Below are positions 45,367-56,394 of a DNA stretch of 64,000 nt, piece after piece (the stretch's first letter is position 1; each line of letters begins with the position of its first letter). The stretch spans positions 4,035,501 through 4,099,500 of the forward strand of contig NC_089727.1 of NCBI RefSeq assembly GCF_035083965.1, written 5' to 3'. The notes under the pieces were generated by a model that was given only the letters and a program-made list of their open reading frames with translations, made no database searches and was not told the DNA's origin. A program made the position numbers and the translations under genes. Source of the stretch: Branchiostoma lanceolatum (lineage: Eukaryota > Chordata > Leptocardii > Amphioxiformes > Branchiostomatidae).

Positions 45367-48021
45367 ATGATCGCAAATTCCTACTCAGACAAACATCTGG
45401 CTATCATGACACCGTCCGCGACCGATCCAGACGGTGAACTGACGGAGTTGTGGGTGTTCGGGTACGGTTCCCTGACGTGGAACACTTGCTTCCCGTACAC
45501 CGCCCGAGTGGTCGGGTCTGTGGCCGGCTTCTCCCGACGGTTTTGGCAGGCCAATACGGTACACAGGGGTACTCCTGACAAGGTGAGAACATCTTCCTTA
45601 CCTGTAAGATACCGCTGAAAATATTTTTACGATACACGTATTTCGATTTTATTTAGTATGTTATACAGGGTATGTTATGGATCTACCCGCAAGGGAACGT
45701 GGAATTTTCCGCGGCAGGCATGAATAAGTTCCTCGTGACCGATATAATTTGTTGCTTGCGTACGGCTGGCGGTATGACGTGCACAGGAAATACACACCAT
45801 TCCTCGTGAAAATTACCTCAATTAGCGGTAATTGATATATTAACACTGTGTGGCGTCAAGCTTTAATAAAAACTTCTGTCGAATTAAAATCTTTTGCCAA
45901 CGTTTAAGGTTGCCGTAGTGTTTATAAATTAGGATGATGCAACCAACGCACCAAGCTTGCTCTCAATATGAATGGGCAGTCTCTTCCTTGTACATTTGTA
46001 CCATCTGTATTCCACAACCATGCATGCACATCTGTTTATCATGTGATAATGATAAAGGCGGACGAATCACTGCCACTGATTCTTAGATTTCAAAACTATT
46101 GGGATCTAGGAATATCTGGAGTTACTGTAGTATCTGTGCCCTTGTCTTGAGATCTCGGTAAGCAAAACGCGGCCTAGTTTATTTTATGCAAGGACGTTGT
46201 CTTTGTATATGTCCCTGGTGTGTGTTACCCCGTTTATTTTCATACCCTTCCCTTTGTCTTTTTCGCACAGCTTTATTTCTCAACAGTTATTTATGTCCTT
46301 GTCTTCATATCTCGGTTGTAGTATAAATAGAACGCACTTCGATGCAAAGACATTGTATCATGTCCTTGGTTTACATGTATGTTTAATACCCCGTGTTAAT
46401 TTCCACCCTTCCCTTGTCTTTCTTCCACAGCCGGGGAGAGTGGCTACGCTGGTCCCTGATGAAAAGGTGAGTTTTTATCCTGAGTAGACAACAGTTCGAC
46501 GGTAACGTTATAGAATTCACCGTTTATTTACTACTCGGTAACCATGTACAATGTACTAGAACAACTAATGACACAATAACTGGAGTGTCACAAAGGAATC
46601 TGTATCCAAAAGTAATCGTCAAAACTATTCTTATGCTTATGCACAAATGGATGTTATCAAAAAATCTTGATACTGGCTTAGAATTCGACAATCATGCAAT
46701 ATCCGTAACCGCAGTGAGGCATTCTGTAACGTGTGTTAGGGATTGCATCATAGGTTGTTGCATCATGTAGTAGTGAGGGCTCGCCGGGGGCGGGGCTATG
46801 TTAAAGCGGCTGGGCGCGTGGCAATGTTTATCATTCCAACGGGGGGAAAAGGTCAACTTTGAAAGCACCCAAACAGTAGCGGGTGCAGTGGATCGGGCCA
46901 AATCATACTAAATGTCAACGCCTTAAAAATTGCATCTGGTAGCTGCTCTTCGATCCTCGCTTGCGTTGTCATTTTCTCGAGGTCACACTAAACTTTCACA
47001 TTGCTTTCTGGTTGTTGGAACTCAAGATTGAAATGTTTAGAACCAAGACTGAAATATTTATATCCCGTTGATGATGATAAAACAATCGACAAAGATTTAA
47101 GTTTTAGTCTCTTTAATTCCATGAGGTAGACAAAGAAGTTCTGATGTTGATGTTTTTGTAAAATATCGATTTGGGTCATGTTTTCATCTGACGTCACAAG
47201 CTGGCCGCCTGACGTCATATAGTGATATCCCACAGGACGTACTTGTTGGAAAACGTTTATACAAACGTTATGGGCATATCTTCTAGTTCTCTCTGTTTTG
47301 GGAATCTGGACAATGTAAATGATAGTCCTTTCTTTGCAGACGGGAGTTTTGGGACAAGTTTCCTTCCTTTAGAATTAACAAAGGGATGGCTTGAGAGCTT
47401 TAAATAACAGTCCCCCGAAAAGTTATTTTTGACTGCTGAGGTATCTTTCCTTTCTATATCAATTACAATGTGTTGTTTTGTTTCCAGGCCGTCACGTGGG
47501 GTGTGGCGTACCAACTGAAGGGTCACGGTCAGGTCACCAGGGCGCTGCAGCACCTCACGATCCGCGAGGGGGCGCTGGGAGGCTACACGACGGAGGCGGC
47601 GCGCTTCATTCCCGCCGACGAATCACTGCCAACACGCCAAGTCCTAGTCTACCTGTCCACCGAAGAGAACCCGTTATATCTCGGGCATTCCACGCAGCAG
47701 GAAACTGCAGTGGCCATCGCAGCCGCTGCGGGGCGCTGCGGACACAACGCCGACTACCTGTTCAAGCTGGCCCGCTTCATGCGGACATCCGTTCCCATGG
47801 TAACGGACGACTACCTGTTCGATTTGGAGGCCATGGTGAAGGAACTACTCGGCCAGGAGCGCGCAGAGGAGCTGGAAACTTCTGAAACAGTCGCAGACGA
47901 ACTCTCCCTTACCTGCAGGAAAGACTATGTCCCCATGCCCTGTCGGTTCGAATATCTGCCTTGTAGAACTGTAGCCGAGTGCCACAGAATCGAAACGCGA
48001 CCAGCCTCAGAGTCGGGCTAG
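45367..48021 (+). CDS. CHAC1: glutathione-specific gamma-glutamylcyclotransferase (ChaC family)
   Basis: Cytosolic enzyme that cuts glutathione into 5-oxoproline and Cys-Gly. Exons: 45367-45582 (72 codons), 46431-46466 (12 codons, only 36 nt), 47488-48021 (177 codons plus stop), all phase 0; 261 aa. The substrate-binding loop [11 protein letters not shown] begins about residue 27. [20 protein letters not shown] and WGVAYQL follow. The catalytic Glu lies in IREGALGGY. The spacing RE-x-x-LGGY, plus [14 protein letters not shown], is closer to CHAC1 than to CHAC2, which has REKGGY. A C-terminal tail of about 45 residues is longer than in human CHAC1 (222 aa). The first ATG has weak context (TTTTTATG), so start at 45406 (ATCATGACA, 248 aa) by leaky scanning is quite possible. 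It is divergent from TRAP1, and its promoter carries ATF4-type sites. Confidence 0.94.
46132..46430 (+). repeat. tandem duplication of the CHAC1 exon 2 acceptor region
   Basis: Copy 1 (46132-46270) and copy 2 (46289-46430) share GTCCTTGTCTT, ATCTCGGT, GAACGC, GATGCAAAGAC-like, TGTCC(C/T)TGGT and a pyrimidine tract ending in CACAG. Copy 1 thus supplies a decoy acceptor (TCTTTTTCGCACAG, 46270) about 160 bp before the real one. Confidence 0.8.
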
Positions 48022-48108
48022 TGCAAGTCTTTAAAGTCACACAGAGTTATATAGACTTGTACATATTTATGCGTATATATTAATATTCCACTTTACCTCG
48101 ATGTATAA

Positions 48109-48114
48109 AATAAA
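48109..48114 (+). terminator. polyadenylation signal of CHAC1
   Basis: AATAAA 88 bp after the CHAC1 stop, the first canonical signal downstream. Confidence 0.7.
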
Positions 48115-49473
48115 AATCATGTTTAAAGTTATAGAAAACTTTTCCCCACCAGTGTGGTTGGGAATCTATGTGGAAAACGGCCAAGCTATATGTGCTAATA
48201 GTGTCAATATCATAATGTAGGATTCGTCCGTCCCACGGATAATTGTTGCCTAACGAAAAGTGTTGCAATGTAATCAATATCAGGTTACAAGTGAATTGAT
48301 AGCCAACACGTACATCGGTTGCACCAAAGATGCAACGATAGAAAATAAAGAAGAAATGGAACTCTCGTATTACTTCAGTCATGCGCCTTTTCTATAGTAT
48401 CTCTTTTGATAAGATGTTTCACAAGATCATCGATAACCCGTTTTGATTTAGGGTAGGTTAGGCAAATGATAGCAGTCATGGCCAAGAACCTAATCAGAGA
48501 CCTACAAAGTAAGGAAGTACCATCTCATGAACTAATAAGGAAGAGAAAGGGATATACCTGATTACCCATGGTAGGCATAGATGTCCAGAAACACCCACCA
48601 AACCCTTCTGTCAAACTGACACATCAAAACAAAGAGAGAAATCATAACAAGAAGATAGTAAAAGAAGAAAACAGAGCGAGGAATAAACCTTGCACACCAA
48701 ACAAACAAGTAAACAATGGCTAACTGGACAGCAACACATTCAGACAGAAAAGATCAGCGATAACTCCATGACATCGTCACAGTAGAATTTATTTTCCGAC
48801 AGACATGTGTGGAAAAGACAATGACAACGTGGTGCCACAGTTTCAATACTAGATGTGGAACGTATACCATTAATGTGGAACGAATATATCAGTCATAACT
48901 TAACGTGCAAATAGATCATATCTGTCTCATTGTGAAAAGTGCACAAACCTCGTGTTGTGTCGTTTGCGCAAAACAATAACGACAACTCATTATACACATG
49001 TACAGTGGAGCAGCGTTACAACTTGGTAGTCATGATACGCCTGCAACTTATAGAAATATTTTTGTGGCAAGGCCCGAGTAAGAAAATACGGGCTAAAGGA
49101 CACATTTCGTCATTGCACAATATGCCCTTTGGGCATTGACAATAGAAACAATACAAACATTTTAGTAATGTAGTTTTCGTCTTATAAAGACTTATTCAGT
49201 AGCCTCATGGCTTGAAACCTCTGAGTGTCTCAGTCGAATGTGTCGTAGGATTTTCCGCGAGGCTGTAACAAACTGACCGACGACAAGAGCCTACGGAAAC
49301 CTTGTCCGCCACTAGACAGCTGGCATCATATCAACACATTCTCAATTTGGTTTCGTTAACCTGTGGTAAGACATACCGTCAAGCTTCAGTCATATATTAA
49401 CTCTCCTTGGAGAATATGACAGGGGCTTGACAGAGCTAGATTAATCAATACCACAACCAGACAGTCCATTCTT
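48115..49473. other. convergent spacer between CHAC1 and the coiled-coil gene
   Basis: No exon or clear repeat seen. CTCCTTGGAGAATATGAC near 49402 is weakly like the common transposon end. Any 3' leader of the coiled-coil gene would lie at the right end. Confidence 0.4.
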
Positions 49474-49626
49474 TAGCCTGGATGCCAGACTCCCGATCTC
49501 TATCATATCTATCGTGTATTTCTCAGGGTCTAACTCTGAGCGGGAACCGTTGTAGAATTTCTTTTGGGGCGTGTTGGCCCTAGAGAGCCGAGGAGTGTGT
49601 AGGCAAACAGTCTGGCATCCAGGCTA
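49474..49626. mobile_element. MITE, GCCTGGATGCCAGAC family, beside a stop codon
   Basis: The left end TAGCCTGGATGCCAGACTCC and right end CAGTCTGGCATCCAGGCTA are complementary over 17 bp. The interior is 115 bp with no frame. It begins 12 bp past the stop of the minus-strand coiled-coil gene, so it forms part of that gene's 3' UTR. Second family member: 8041. Confidence 0.88.
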
Positions 49627-49638
49627 CCCCGTCTTGTA

Positions 49639-52600
49639 TCAGCTGTCCGCCCCAGGAGCCGCCCCCTTGCCGGTTTTCTTCTGGTGTAGCTGTATCTGCG
49701 TGATCTCTATCTGCTTGGCCTGCGTGTTGAGCTTCTTCACCAGGATGCTGATCTCGCGGTCCTTCTTGTCCACCGTGGCCGACATCTCCTGGAGCTTCCG
49801 CTTCAGCTTCTCCTCCGACTTCGTGTGCGTCTTCTCCAGCTTCTTCCTTTCCTTCTGGAGCTCCTCCTGTGTTAATGAATAAATGAAGACCTTTATCATA
49901 CATTTTTGCCCAACTTGGTTAAGTGGAGGTCTCAGGAAACGACATGTTTACAAACACACACATATTGGTACGAGTATCTAGCATAAAGGTTCAGCTGTTA
50001 TTTACCTCGTAGTGCCTTGTGGCACACATAGCAGTATGTTTCCTTGCTGTTCAGTAGCAGGGTGTATACTTACAGGGAGGGGTTGCTAGCCTTTCCCCTT
50101 TAATGTGCTCCAGGCACCTCCTCAAACACGGGCCCCCATTTTACGTCCGCACCGACAGACGGGAACAGCCCCAACCAAGATGAACTGTCCCAGGATTCGA
50201 AGCAGGTCTCAAAAAACCTATGTATTGTGTATCTTATTACCTATTACCCCCATTTTGCGTCCTTTCCGATGACGGATGCAGCCCCCACAACCAAGATGCC
50301 ATTCCCTTGATTAAACCGGGGTCTCCCAGTTACCAACTAAATGGAACCAACAGCTCAACTGTGAGGCAGCTACCAGTTGAGATATCGATATGGGGACATT
50401 CCTTGTCTAACCTTCATCGACGTACAAAATACACCTCACCTTCTCAGACTCCATGAGCCGGGTTTTCTTCTCCGTCTCGTGCGTCAGAGTCCGGATGTGG
50501 CTGGTCAGGTCATGGATGTGCTTGTCCTGTCTGCGCATGCGCTCCTCGTACTTCTCGGTGCGCTCCTTGAGCATGCGCACTGTCCTGTCCAGCATCTGCT
50601 TCTCCTGTTTGATCCCGTGCAGCTCCTCCCTCAGCTTGGCGGTCCGCTCCCGACCCTTGTAGTCTTCAAACACGTACCTACAACAAGTCATCGTCATCAG
50701 AAAACATTTGCCAACATTTAGTGTTCATACTGATCACTTTGAATTTAGATAAGCTCGGACTTTGGGAGGTTTTAACTTAGGTATGTCTAGATCTAACCTC
50801 TGCAATTGCCTGGGGATAGAGTGTTCTCCTTTCATTCGGAAGGTCGGGGGTTCAAACCCCCGGCGAGTCATACCAGAAACTTGAAAAATGGAACAGACTG
50901 CCCAAGGGCAATAGAAACGAAGATGGGCACTTCTGTGTCAATGGAAATGATTATCAAAGGGACCATCGAATTGTGGCCACAATGGCTATGTGATCTTTAT
51001 GTAGAGGTGTTCACTAATACAGGGTTGACTGTATATCTCCTGATCAGGTACTTACTGACAACATGATGATAGAGACATTAGTAACTCACTTGTCCTTTTC
51101 TTTTGTGATTTTGTCCTTTTCTATCTTGGTCTGCTGCAGTTCGTCTCGAAGCCGGTCCTTTTCCTTGGCGTTCCTCTGCGATTCGAACTCGTACGTGTCC
51201 AGCGCTCCCAGCATCTTAGCTTTTTCCTCCTACAGCGGACAACAAGGCAATCAGAGATGGCAAGCTTCACCCCCTTACCCCAGTGCGTTACGACTCCTTC
51301 AGTCAAAAATAAGAGCACTGGGGATGTATGGCATCTCTCCATTGTGTCATGATCTCAGTAGGATCGTAGAAATGCAAGCACACACACACGCGCGCGCGCG
51401 CGCGCACACACACACACACGCACGCACGCAGATACACACTTACACACACACACATTTACACACACGCGAGCGCGCGCGCGAAGCTTTATTGACACAACAA
51501 AAAGTACAGTGACTTTTGTTAGGTCAACTACAAACTACAAAACAGAAATACAAAATCTTACGATTGTGCTTTATACAAAACAATACATGCTAACATACGT
51601 AAAAGCCTTATATCGTAATACCTGATTTGTCTCGTTGACATTGTGCCCTTGGGAAAGGAACTTAATAACGACTTTCCCCACTTCGCTCAAATAAGTACAT
51701 GTACTAGCTTCGGTTAGGGGCGTCCCTCGGATAGGACGTTAAATGGAGGTGTATTTTAGGAGAGCCACACCTCGAGCACGTAAAAGAAACCACCATGCTT
51801 ATCAAAAAGAGTAGGGGTCCTTCCCGGTGTGTGTGGATCTAATATATCTGTCCGGATATGCAGCTTGTACTGTTCAGTGCAAACCTGTTGTGTTACGCCA
51901 TGAGGCGGTTTGGTGGGCCAGTATGCAATACAAACTAGGGGGCCCAAACCCACACCACTTCTTTATTGCATCACAAGCTATAAGCCATCCAAAAACCAAG
52001 ACCATAGCACGTCCAGGTCAAAAGATACGAAAACGGAAGTTCTGCTGCAGTACCAAGGTCACATACCAGGGGGCCCATAATCGACCCTGACTTTCGGCTT
52101 CCCAACTCCCGCCCACATACCAAATATCATCGTAATCCATCAAGAGGCTCTTGAGTTATGCTGACTAGAGTGGTCCGGAAACACAAACAGACAGACAGAC
52201 AGACAAACAAACAAACAGACACACAGACTCACCGAAAACAATATCTCCATTTTTCATGGAGATAACAAACAAAATATATAAAGATCTGGTTCCCCTACTG
52301 ACCTTGATGTTGTCGAGTTCCCTGGTCATGTTCTCCCGAGTCCCCGTCAGTTCTCTCACGCAGTTCTCTGTGTCCTCCATCAGCTTCTTGATCTGCGCCA
52401 GCCACTTGTCTCTCTCCTCCTCCACGCGCTTCGACTCCTGGATGTACCTGTCCTTCGTCTCTCCTATTGTTTATTCGCATATATAAAGACATTACATCGT
52501 ATGATGATAGCAGTTAAGTAGCAGGTTGATTTAAAATGTAACATGATTTTTCGTTGGCCCTCCAAAAACGCGTAAGACACGTGTGATGTCATGTGAGAAT

Positions 52601-53576
52601 GCTAACGTTGTAGCTATAAGGTACACATATCTATTTATCTATTCATTCAAACTTTGTTACAGAGGTAACTAGGCTGGGGTAACAGAACTATATAAGTTCT
52701 TTTATAGACCCCTGTCCAAAATAAAAACAAGGTAAATATATACAAGACGAACAATTCAAATTAATAATTACAATCGCAAACAAGGATAAATGATAAAAAT
52801 AAATAACCACTATTGAATAGATCATTGGTAAAAACAGAGAATAATGTCGAATAGTAGCCTGGTATCTAAACCTATCATAGCTGCCGAGGCTCTTCTGTCC
52901 TCTACGCAATTAGAGAAACTCGGTAGCTACAATAGGTCTGCATACCAGGCTGATGATAAGGTACATATACATAAGCAGACAAAAGTAGTGAAAAAAATAA
53001 TGAAAGAAACAAGTCAAAATTACATAATCAAGTTTCTATATACATCGGAAACTCACCTAGTTTACGGAAGTCTTTAATGTAGATGTCCTTCTGTCTGGCC
53101 AAGGCGCGGGACTGGTCTATGTATCTGTCTTTCTCGTCAAGAAGTTTCTGAGCTTCCGCTATGTAGTGATCTTTACGTTTGATTACTAGGCGCGAGTCTT
53201 CTAGATACTTGTTTCTATATTCCTCTTCGACGTTGCTTTTTTCGCGCTTTTCTGGTGGTGCGGGCGATTGGAAGTACCGAGGTTTCAGCCAGCCGTCATC
53301 TTCTTCAACATTTGTTCTGTTCTCGTCTTTCTTCAAGTCTTTGTAGAAGCCATCTAGAATCTTTCGTTCCTTGTCTCTTAATTCCTGGTGGAACTTATTG
53401 AGTTCTTCCTCGGATTTTCTGATCTCCTGATGGAACTCTTCTAGCTGGCCCTCGCTCTCCGCGATGTCTCGGCCCAGCCGTTTGACGTTCTTCTCGTTCG
53501 AGACGAGCTCGCCGTGGAACAGGCGCAGCTCCTTGGCGCAGGAGCGGTACTTCTGCTGCAGTTCTTCCATAGTCAT
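49639..53576 (-). CDS. uncharacterised coiled-coil protein with 14-residue repeats
   Basis: I do not recognise an ortholog. Exons: 53576-53057, 52463-52303, 51229-51090, 50677-50440, 49866-49639; 1287 nt, 428 aa, all junctions in frame with GT/AG. Nearly the whole chain is charged, heptad-like helix. Residues 20-81 repeat F-H-x-E-[LI] about every 14 (20, 48, 62, near 77; LGRDI at 34). Residues 82-120 are an acidic, proline-containing linker. Residues 121-204 are six 14-residue units of the form [KR]DxYI, for example KDRYIDQSRALARQ (149-162). Exons 3-5 are longer-range coiled coil ending GKGAAPGADS. No signal peptide or membrane segment. The ATG at 53576 is used because the codon at 53594 is GTG. 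Likely a cytoskeletal, ciliary or centrosomal structural protein, but that is a guess from composition only. Confidence 0.88.
49998..50400 (-). repeat. two antisense SINE copies in the coiled-coil gene intron 4
   Basis: The complement of the element at 32338/59650 appears twice in a row: about 49998-50215 (GGGTGTATACTTACAGG, TGCTCCAGGCACCTC, CAGCCCCAACCAAGATG) and about 50220-50400 (GCAGCCCCCACAACCAAGAT, CTCAACTGTGAGGCAGCTAC). The second copy keeps the tRNA-like head. Confidence 0.82.
50800..51050 (+). repeat. tRNA-derived SINE in the coiled-coil gene intron 3
   Basis: The A-box-like TTGCCTGGGGATAGAGTG and a perfect B box, GGGGGTTCAAACCCCC (a full T-arm stem), are followed by a body ending near GTGTTCACTAATACAGGGT. 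The T arm is intact, but the rest does not fold as a tRNA. Confidence 0.75.
51378..51480 (+). repeat. (CA)/(CG) microsatellite
   Basis: Alternating CACACA, CGCGCG and CACGCACG runs with TTACACACACA breaks. Long CG and CA alternation of this kind can adopt Z-DNA. Confidence 0.95.
51640..52275 (+). repeat. SINE and dispersed retroelement fragment with (CAGA)n tail
   Basis: 51640-51800 has TGCCCTTGGGAAAGGAACTT and ATAGGACGTTAAATGG, as in the SINEs at 358 and 26425. 51820-52175 has GCAGTACCAAGGTCACATAC, AGGGGGCCCATAATC, CCCACATACCAAATATCATC and ATCCATCAAGAGGCTCTTGA, matching 19395-19560. The tail is (CAGA)n/(CAAA)n at 52187-52220, then CTCCATTTTTCATGGAGATA, a short hairpin. Confidence 0.75.
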
Positions 53577-54383
53577 GGCGCCGGCAGTTCTCACACTGAC
53601 TCAGATATACACTACTGGATTGCACAGGACGACCAAAGTGCTGCTACCGTGAAATCTCTCGTCTGTTACTGGAATAGTATTTCGTCTTCAGAGCGCGAAT
53701 TTAGACTTCCTATGTCCTTTCTGGCAAGCAGTACGAATAGCAGCAAAGTTGTCTAAGTAAAAATATGTCGTCACTGACGACGTCGTCGTATTGCGTCCGA
53801 TTCCAGTCCGGTCTTTCGTTCACGCAAGCTTGTTCAGCAGACCTCGTCGACAGTATTCCAGGCCTCCTTTATCTTAAAACGTCCCTGGAAACACAAATAC
53901 GCAGGTATTATGTTTGTGTGGTGTGAGGTCGACCTTCCTGACTATGCTTTACATATGAAACGTATCAGGAAAGGAATACGATATGTAAATATTGCAACCA
54001 TTCAGCGCTATGTTTATAGTATCACATGTACGTATACTTTAGCTCGGTCAGAGACAGAGTCATTTCTGTCTTTCAGATTACTGATCTATCCTACATAGAC
54101 TGATCAGTTTTATTTCGCTACAAGTAGGTTACCAAACAAAGGCAGTTCCACGTGTACATGTGGAGTCACATGTAGTCATAGAATGATACATTTTGTGCGC
54201 CTGTGTTCTTCCATAAGAAAGGGCGAGTGTTTGGTCAGCGAGCTCGCCTTTCTGGTGCCGTGTGTTTAGGTAGGAACCGGATAGCGCACACAAGCGCACA
54301 GGCATTGACGGGGTCTACTTATGTTTATATGTTTATGGGCGCTCATGGTCGACGATGATTTAAAAAGGTTTTCTGATAAGACC
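53577..54383. other. 5' flank of the coiled-coil gene
   Basis: Should include its promoter and leader. GACGACGTCGTCGTAT near 53775 is a CG-rich palindrome. No TATA box or further exon recognised. Confidence 0.4.
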
Positions 54384-54568
54384 ATATTTTCTACCCTCCA
54401 AGCAGAGGTTTGGATCCGGTTGGTCTTTTTACGGTTTTTGTCAGGCCTTTTATACGTTTGCCTATCATACAAAAGGAACTCTGACAAAATAGAAAGCCTG
54501 ACAAAAACGCCCCAAAAGACGTCAAAACCCAGCTGGAGCCGAACCTCGGCTCGGAGAGTAGAAAATAT
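54384..54568. mobile_element. hAT-like MITE, CTCCAAGCAGA family, copy 4
   Basis: The left end ATATTTTCTACCCTCCAAGC and right end CTCGGAGAGTAGAAAATAT are complementary. Here the complementarity runs 7 bp beyond the usual termini and no direct target duplication is seen. The arms hold CTGACAAAA and GACGTC as in copies 2 and 5. A run of about 20 G follows at 54586. Confidence 0.8.
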
Positions 54569-54606
54569 CTATGGACAAGGCATTTGGGGGGGGGGGGGGG
54601 GGGGGT

Positions 54607-56210
54607 CGGGGCTTGCACACACGCATAGCAGGAAAAAAACAAGGTAACGTTAAGTTGTATCCAGCGGTTTCTCTTAGCCTCGTGTGTTGTACAGGGTCGG
54701 CACGAGTGTGGCGGTGGGCAGAGAGGGCAGATTTGTAAGACTATCCGCAGTGTTGATATGGAGAAACAAACCACACGGCGAGCTCATCCCAACCTATAGC
54801 TGGTGGTCTCGGTCGGTGAGCAGAAACAAAACCCGACAGTTCCGACTGCTTGAGTCTCACCTGACGTCACGCACACACAGGTGAGCAGCGCCAGGTGTGG
54901 AAGCACAGGTAGAGCATCTATTAAAATGCCACACCAACTGTCCAGACCTCTAAGCCACCACAAAATGATTCAAAAGAAGACTATTTTAGATTGACTGTCA
55001 CTGACACAACTGACTGTCATAACACTAGTCTTGCATCGCACGATCTTTATTCGAACATGCATAGTACATTACACGTTTACAATTCCACAAATAAACACAG
55101 TTAACGTTACATATTGTTGCAGAGGTCATTACCACTGGCTTTTTCTGGCTAGGGTGTGCTCCCTAGGACCTAGGACTTTTTTGACAGGGGTGCGTGTTTC
55201 ATCCACCTGGATTTTCTGTGCTAGGGGTATCGAGTATATTCCTGATAACTTAAACGTCTCGTACAATCGGTATACCGTCCTTCTTTAGTCGTCGTACGTA
55301 CGACGTACGATCGTCGCACGATCGCGAATTGAGAGCATTCTTGGACTAGTCGTGCATCATAATGTGGTAAAACCATGAAGTTCAGCCTCTTATTGCGGAA
55401 AAGGCTATCTTAGATTCTTGTCGGCGATTAACGTTGGTTCTGTCAGTGCCTGCTTGAAAGCTCTACAATATCAAAATCGTACGGCGACCTACGACGATAT
55501 TGTGACCGCGCCGTCAGTACCTATCCTCGCCTCTTTGGACAGCTGTGTATCAGAAATCGGGCGACCAGAAAACGCTACGATTTTGTTTCCCAACATCTGC
55601 TTGGAGGTTACGTCGACATTCAAGTTGATGTAATCGTTGATACGTTTTTCAACGTTGAATAAAGAATCTATTCCTACCATCTGACCCTTCACGCCACGGA
55701 TCCGTTCTTAACAAACAAATGTTCAACAAACGCGATCAGCAGTTCAGACGGTCGGTATGTTAAACGATGGGGAAGCAGGTGTGTTTTACATTGAACGGCA
55801 ACAGGGCAAAAATCGCATCGCTAAGAAACAGAGAAAACCCTTCTAGTATCCCAACAGTTTAAGCCCATGTCACACTTATCGCACGACGGGACTACAACGA
55901 CAAATTGAGGAACATATTTATGACCATCGTAGGTGTTTTGACCAAAAGTTCAAAACATTGGCTGCCGTAGATCCTTCATAGCTTTGTCGTAGCTTTGTTG
56001 AAAAACCGTACGGTGTATGTGACTACGAAAAACTACTGACACAAATTTATAGTGAGACGCTTGCTTGAGTAATGTTTGTATCTAAGCGGTGGATAATTGA
56101 CTTGTTAGCGGCTGATCGGGCGCGTAATCACCGTAGATCTGGGCGTGGGAAAGTCGCACACTCAAATCTGTTCCACACATGCGTATAGACGGCATCAAAG
56201 GCTTTCCATG
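54607..56210. other. spacer, no gene seen
   Basis: No exon that can be supported. CGTACGTACGACGTACGATCG at about 55295 is a dense self-complementary run (written here within length limits as overlapping CGTACG and CGATCG). A solitary ATCTGCTTGGAGG transposon end lies at 55593. A CGCACGACGGGACTACAACG block at 55875 may be part of another dispersed repeat. Confidence 0.35.
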
Positions 56211-56394
56211 GTACGCAATACAAAAGTTACTCAAGCAACTAGATAAGTTTTGTTAACGGCCAGACGATTCAGGTAGCATCTGTCAGGCTGATCCGCCAGT
56301 GACAGACGAAAGATAGTGGATACTACATGTACCTGAAACGTCTGACCGTTTACAATCCCTATCCAGTTTCTTGAATACCTTTTGTATTGCGTAC
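56211..56394. mobile_element. foldback element with GTACGCAATACAAAAG ends
   Basis: The left arm starts GTACGCAATACAAAAGTTAC and the right arm ends TTTTGTATTGCGTAC. Pairing continues through ACTCAAGCAACTAGATA against TATCCAGTTTCTTGAA for about 65 bp per arm. Directly after it, at 56408, is the dispersed GGATGTCTAACCTTCATC motif also found near 6444, 29698 and 34557. Confidence 0.82.

Noticed and set aside
47470..47487. In-frame ATG just before CHAC1 exon 3
   Set aside because: It lies in the intron before the TTTCCAG acceptor; the exon is joined in phase to exon 2, which supplies PGRVATL.
50843..50870. Possible tRNA gene (perfect T-arm GGGGGTTCAAACCCCC)
   Set aside because: Acceptor and anticodon arms do not form; body and context are those of a SINE.
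53577..53594. N-terminal extension MRTAGA of the coiled-coil protein
   Set aside because: The first codon is GTG; the ATG at 53576 with good context is the natural start.
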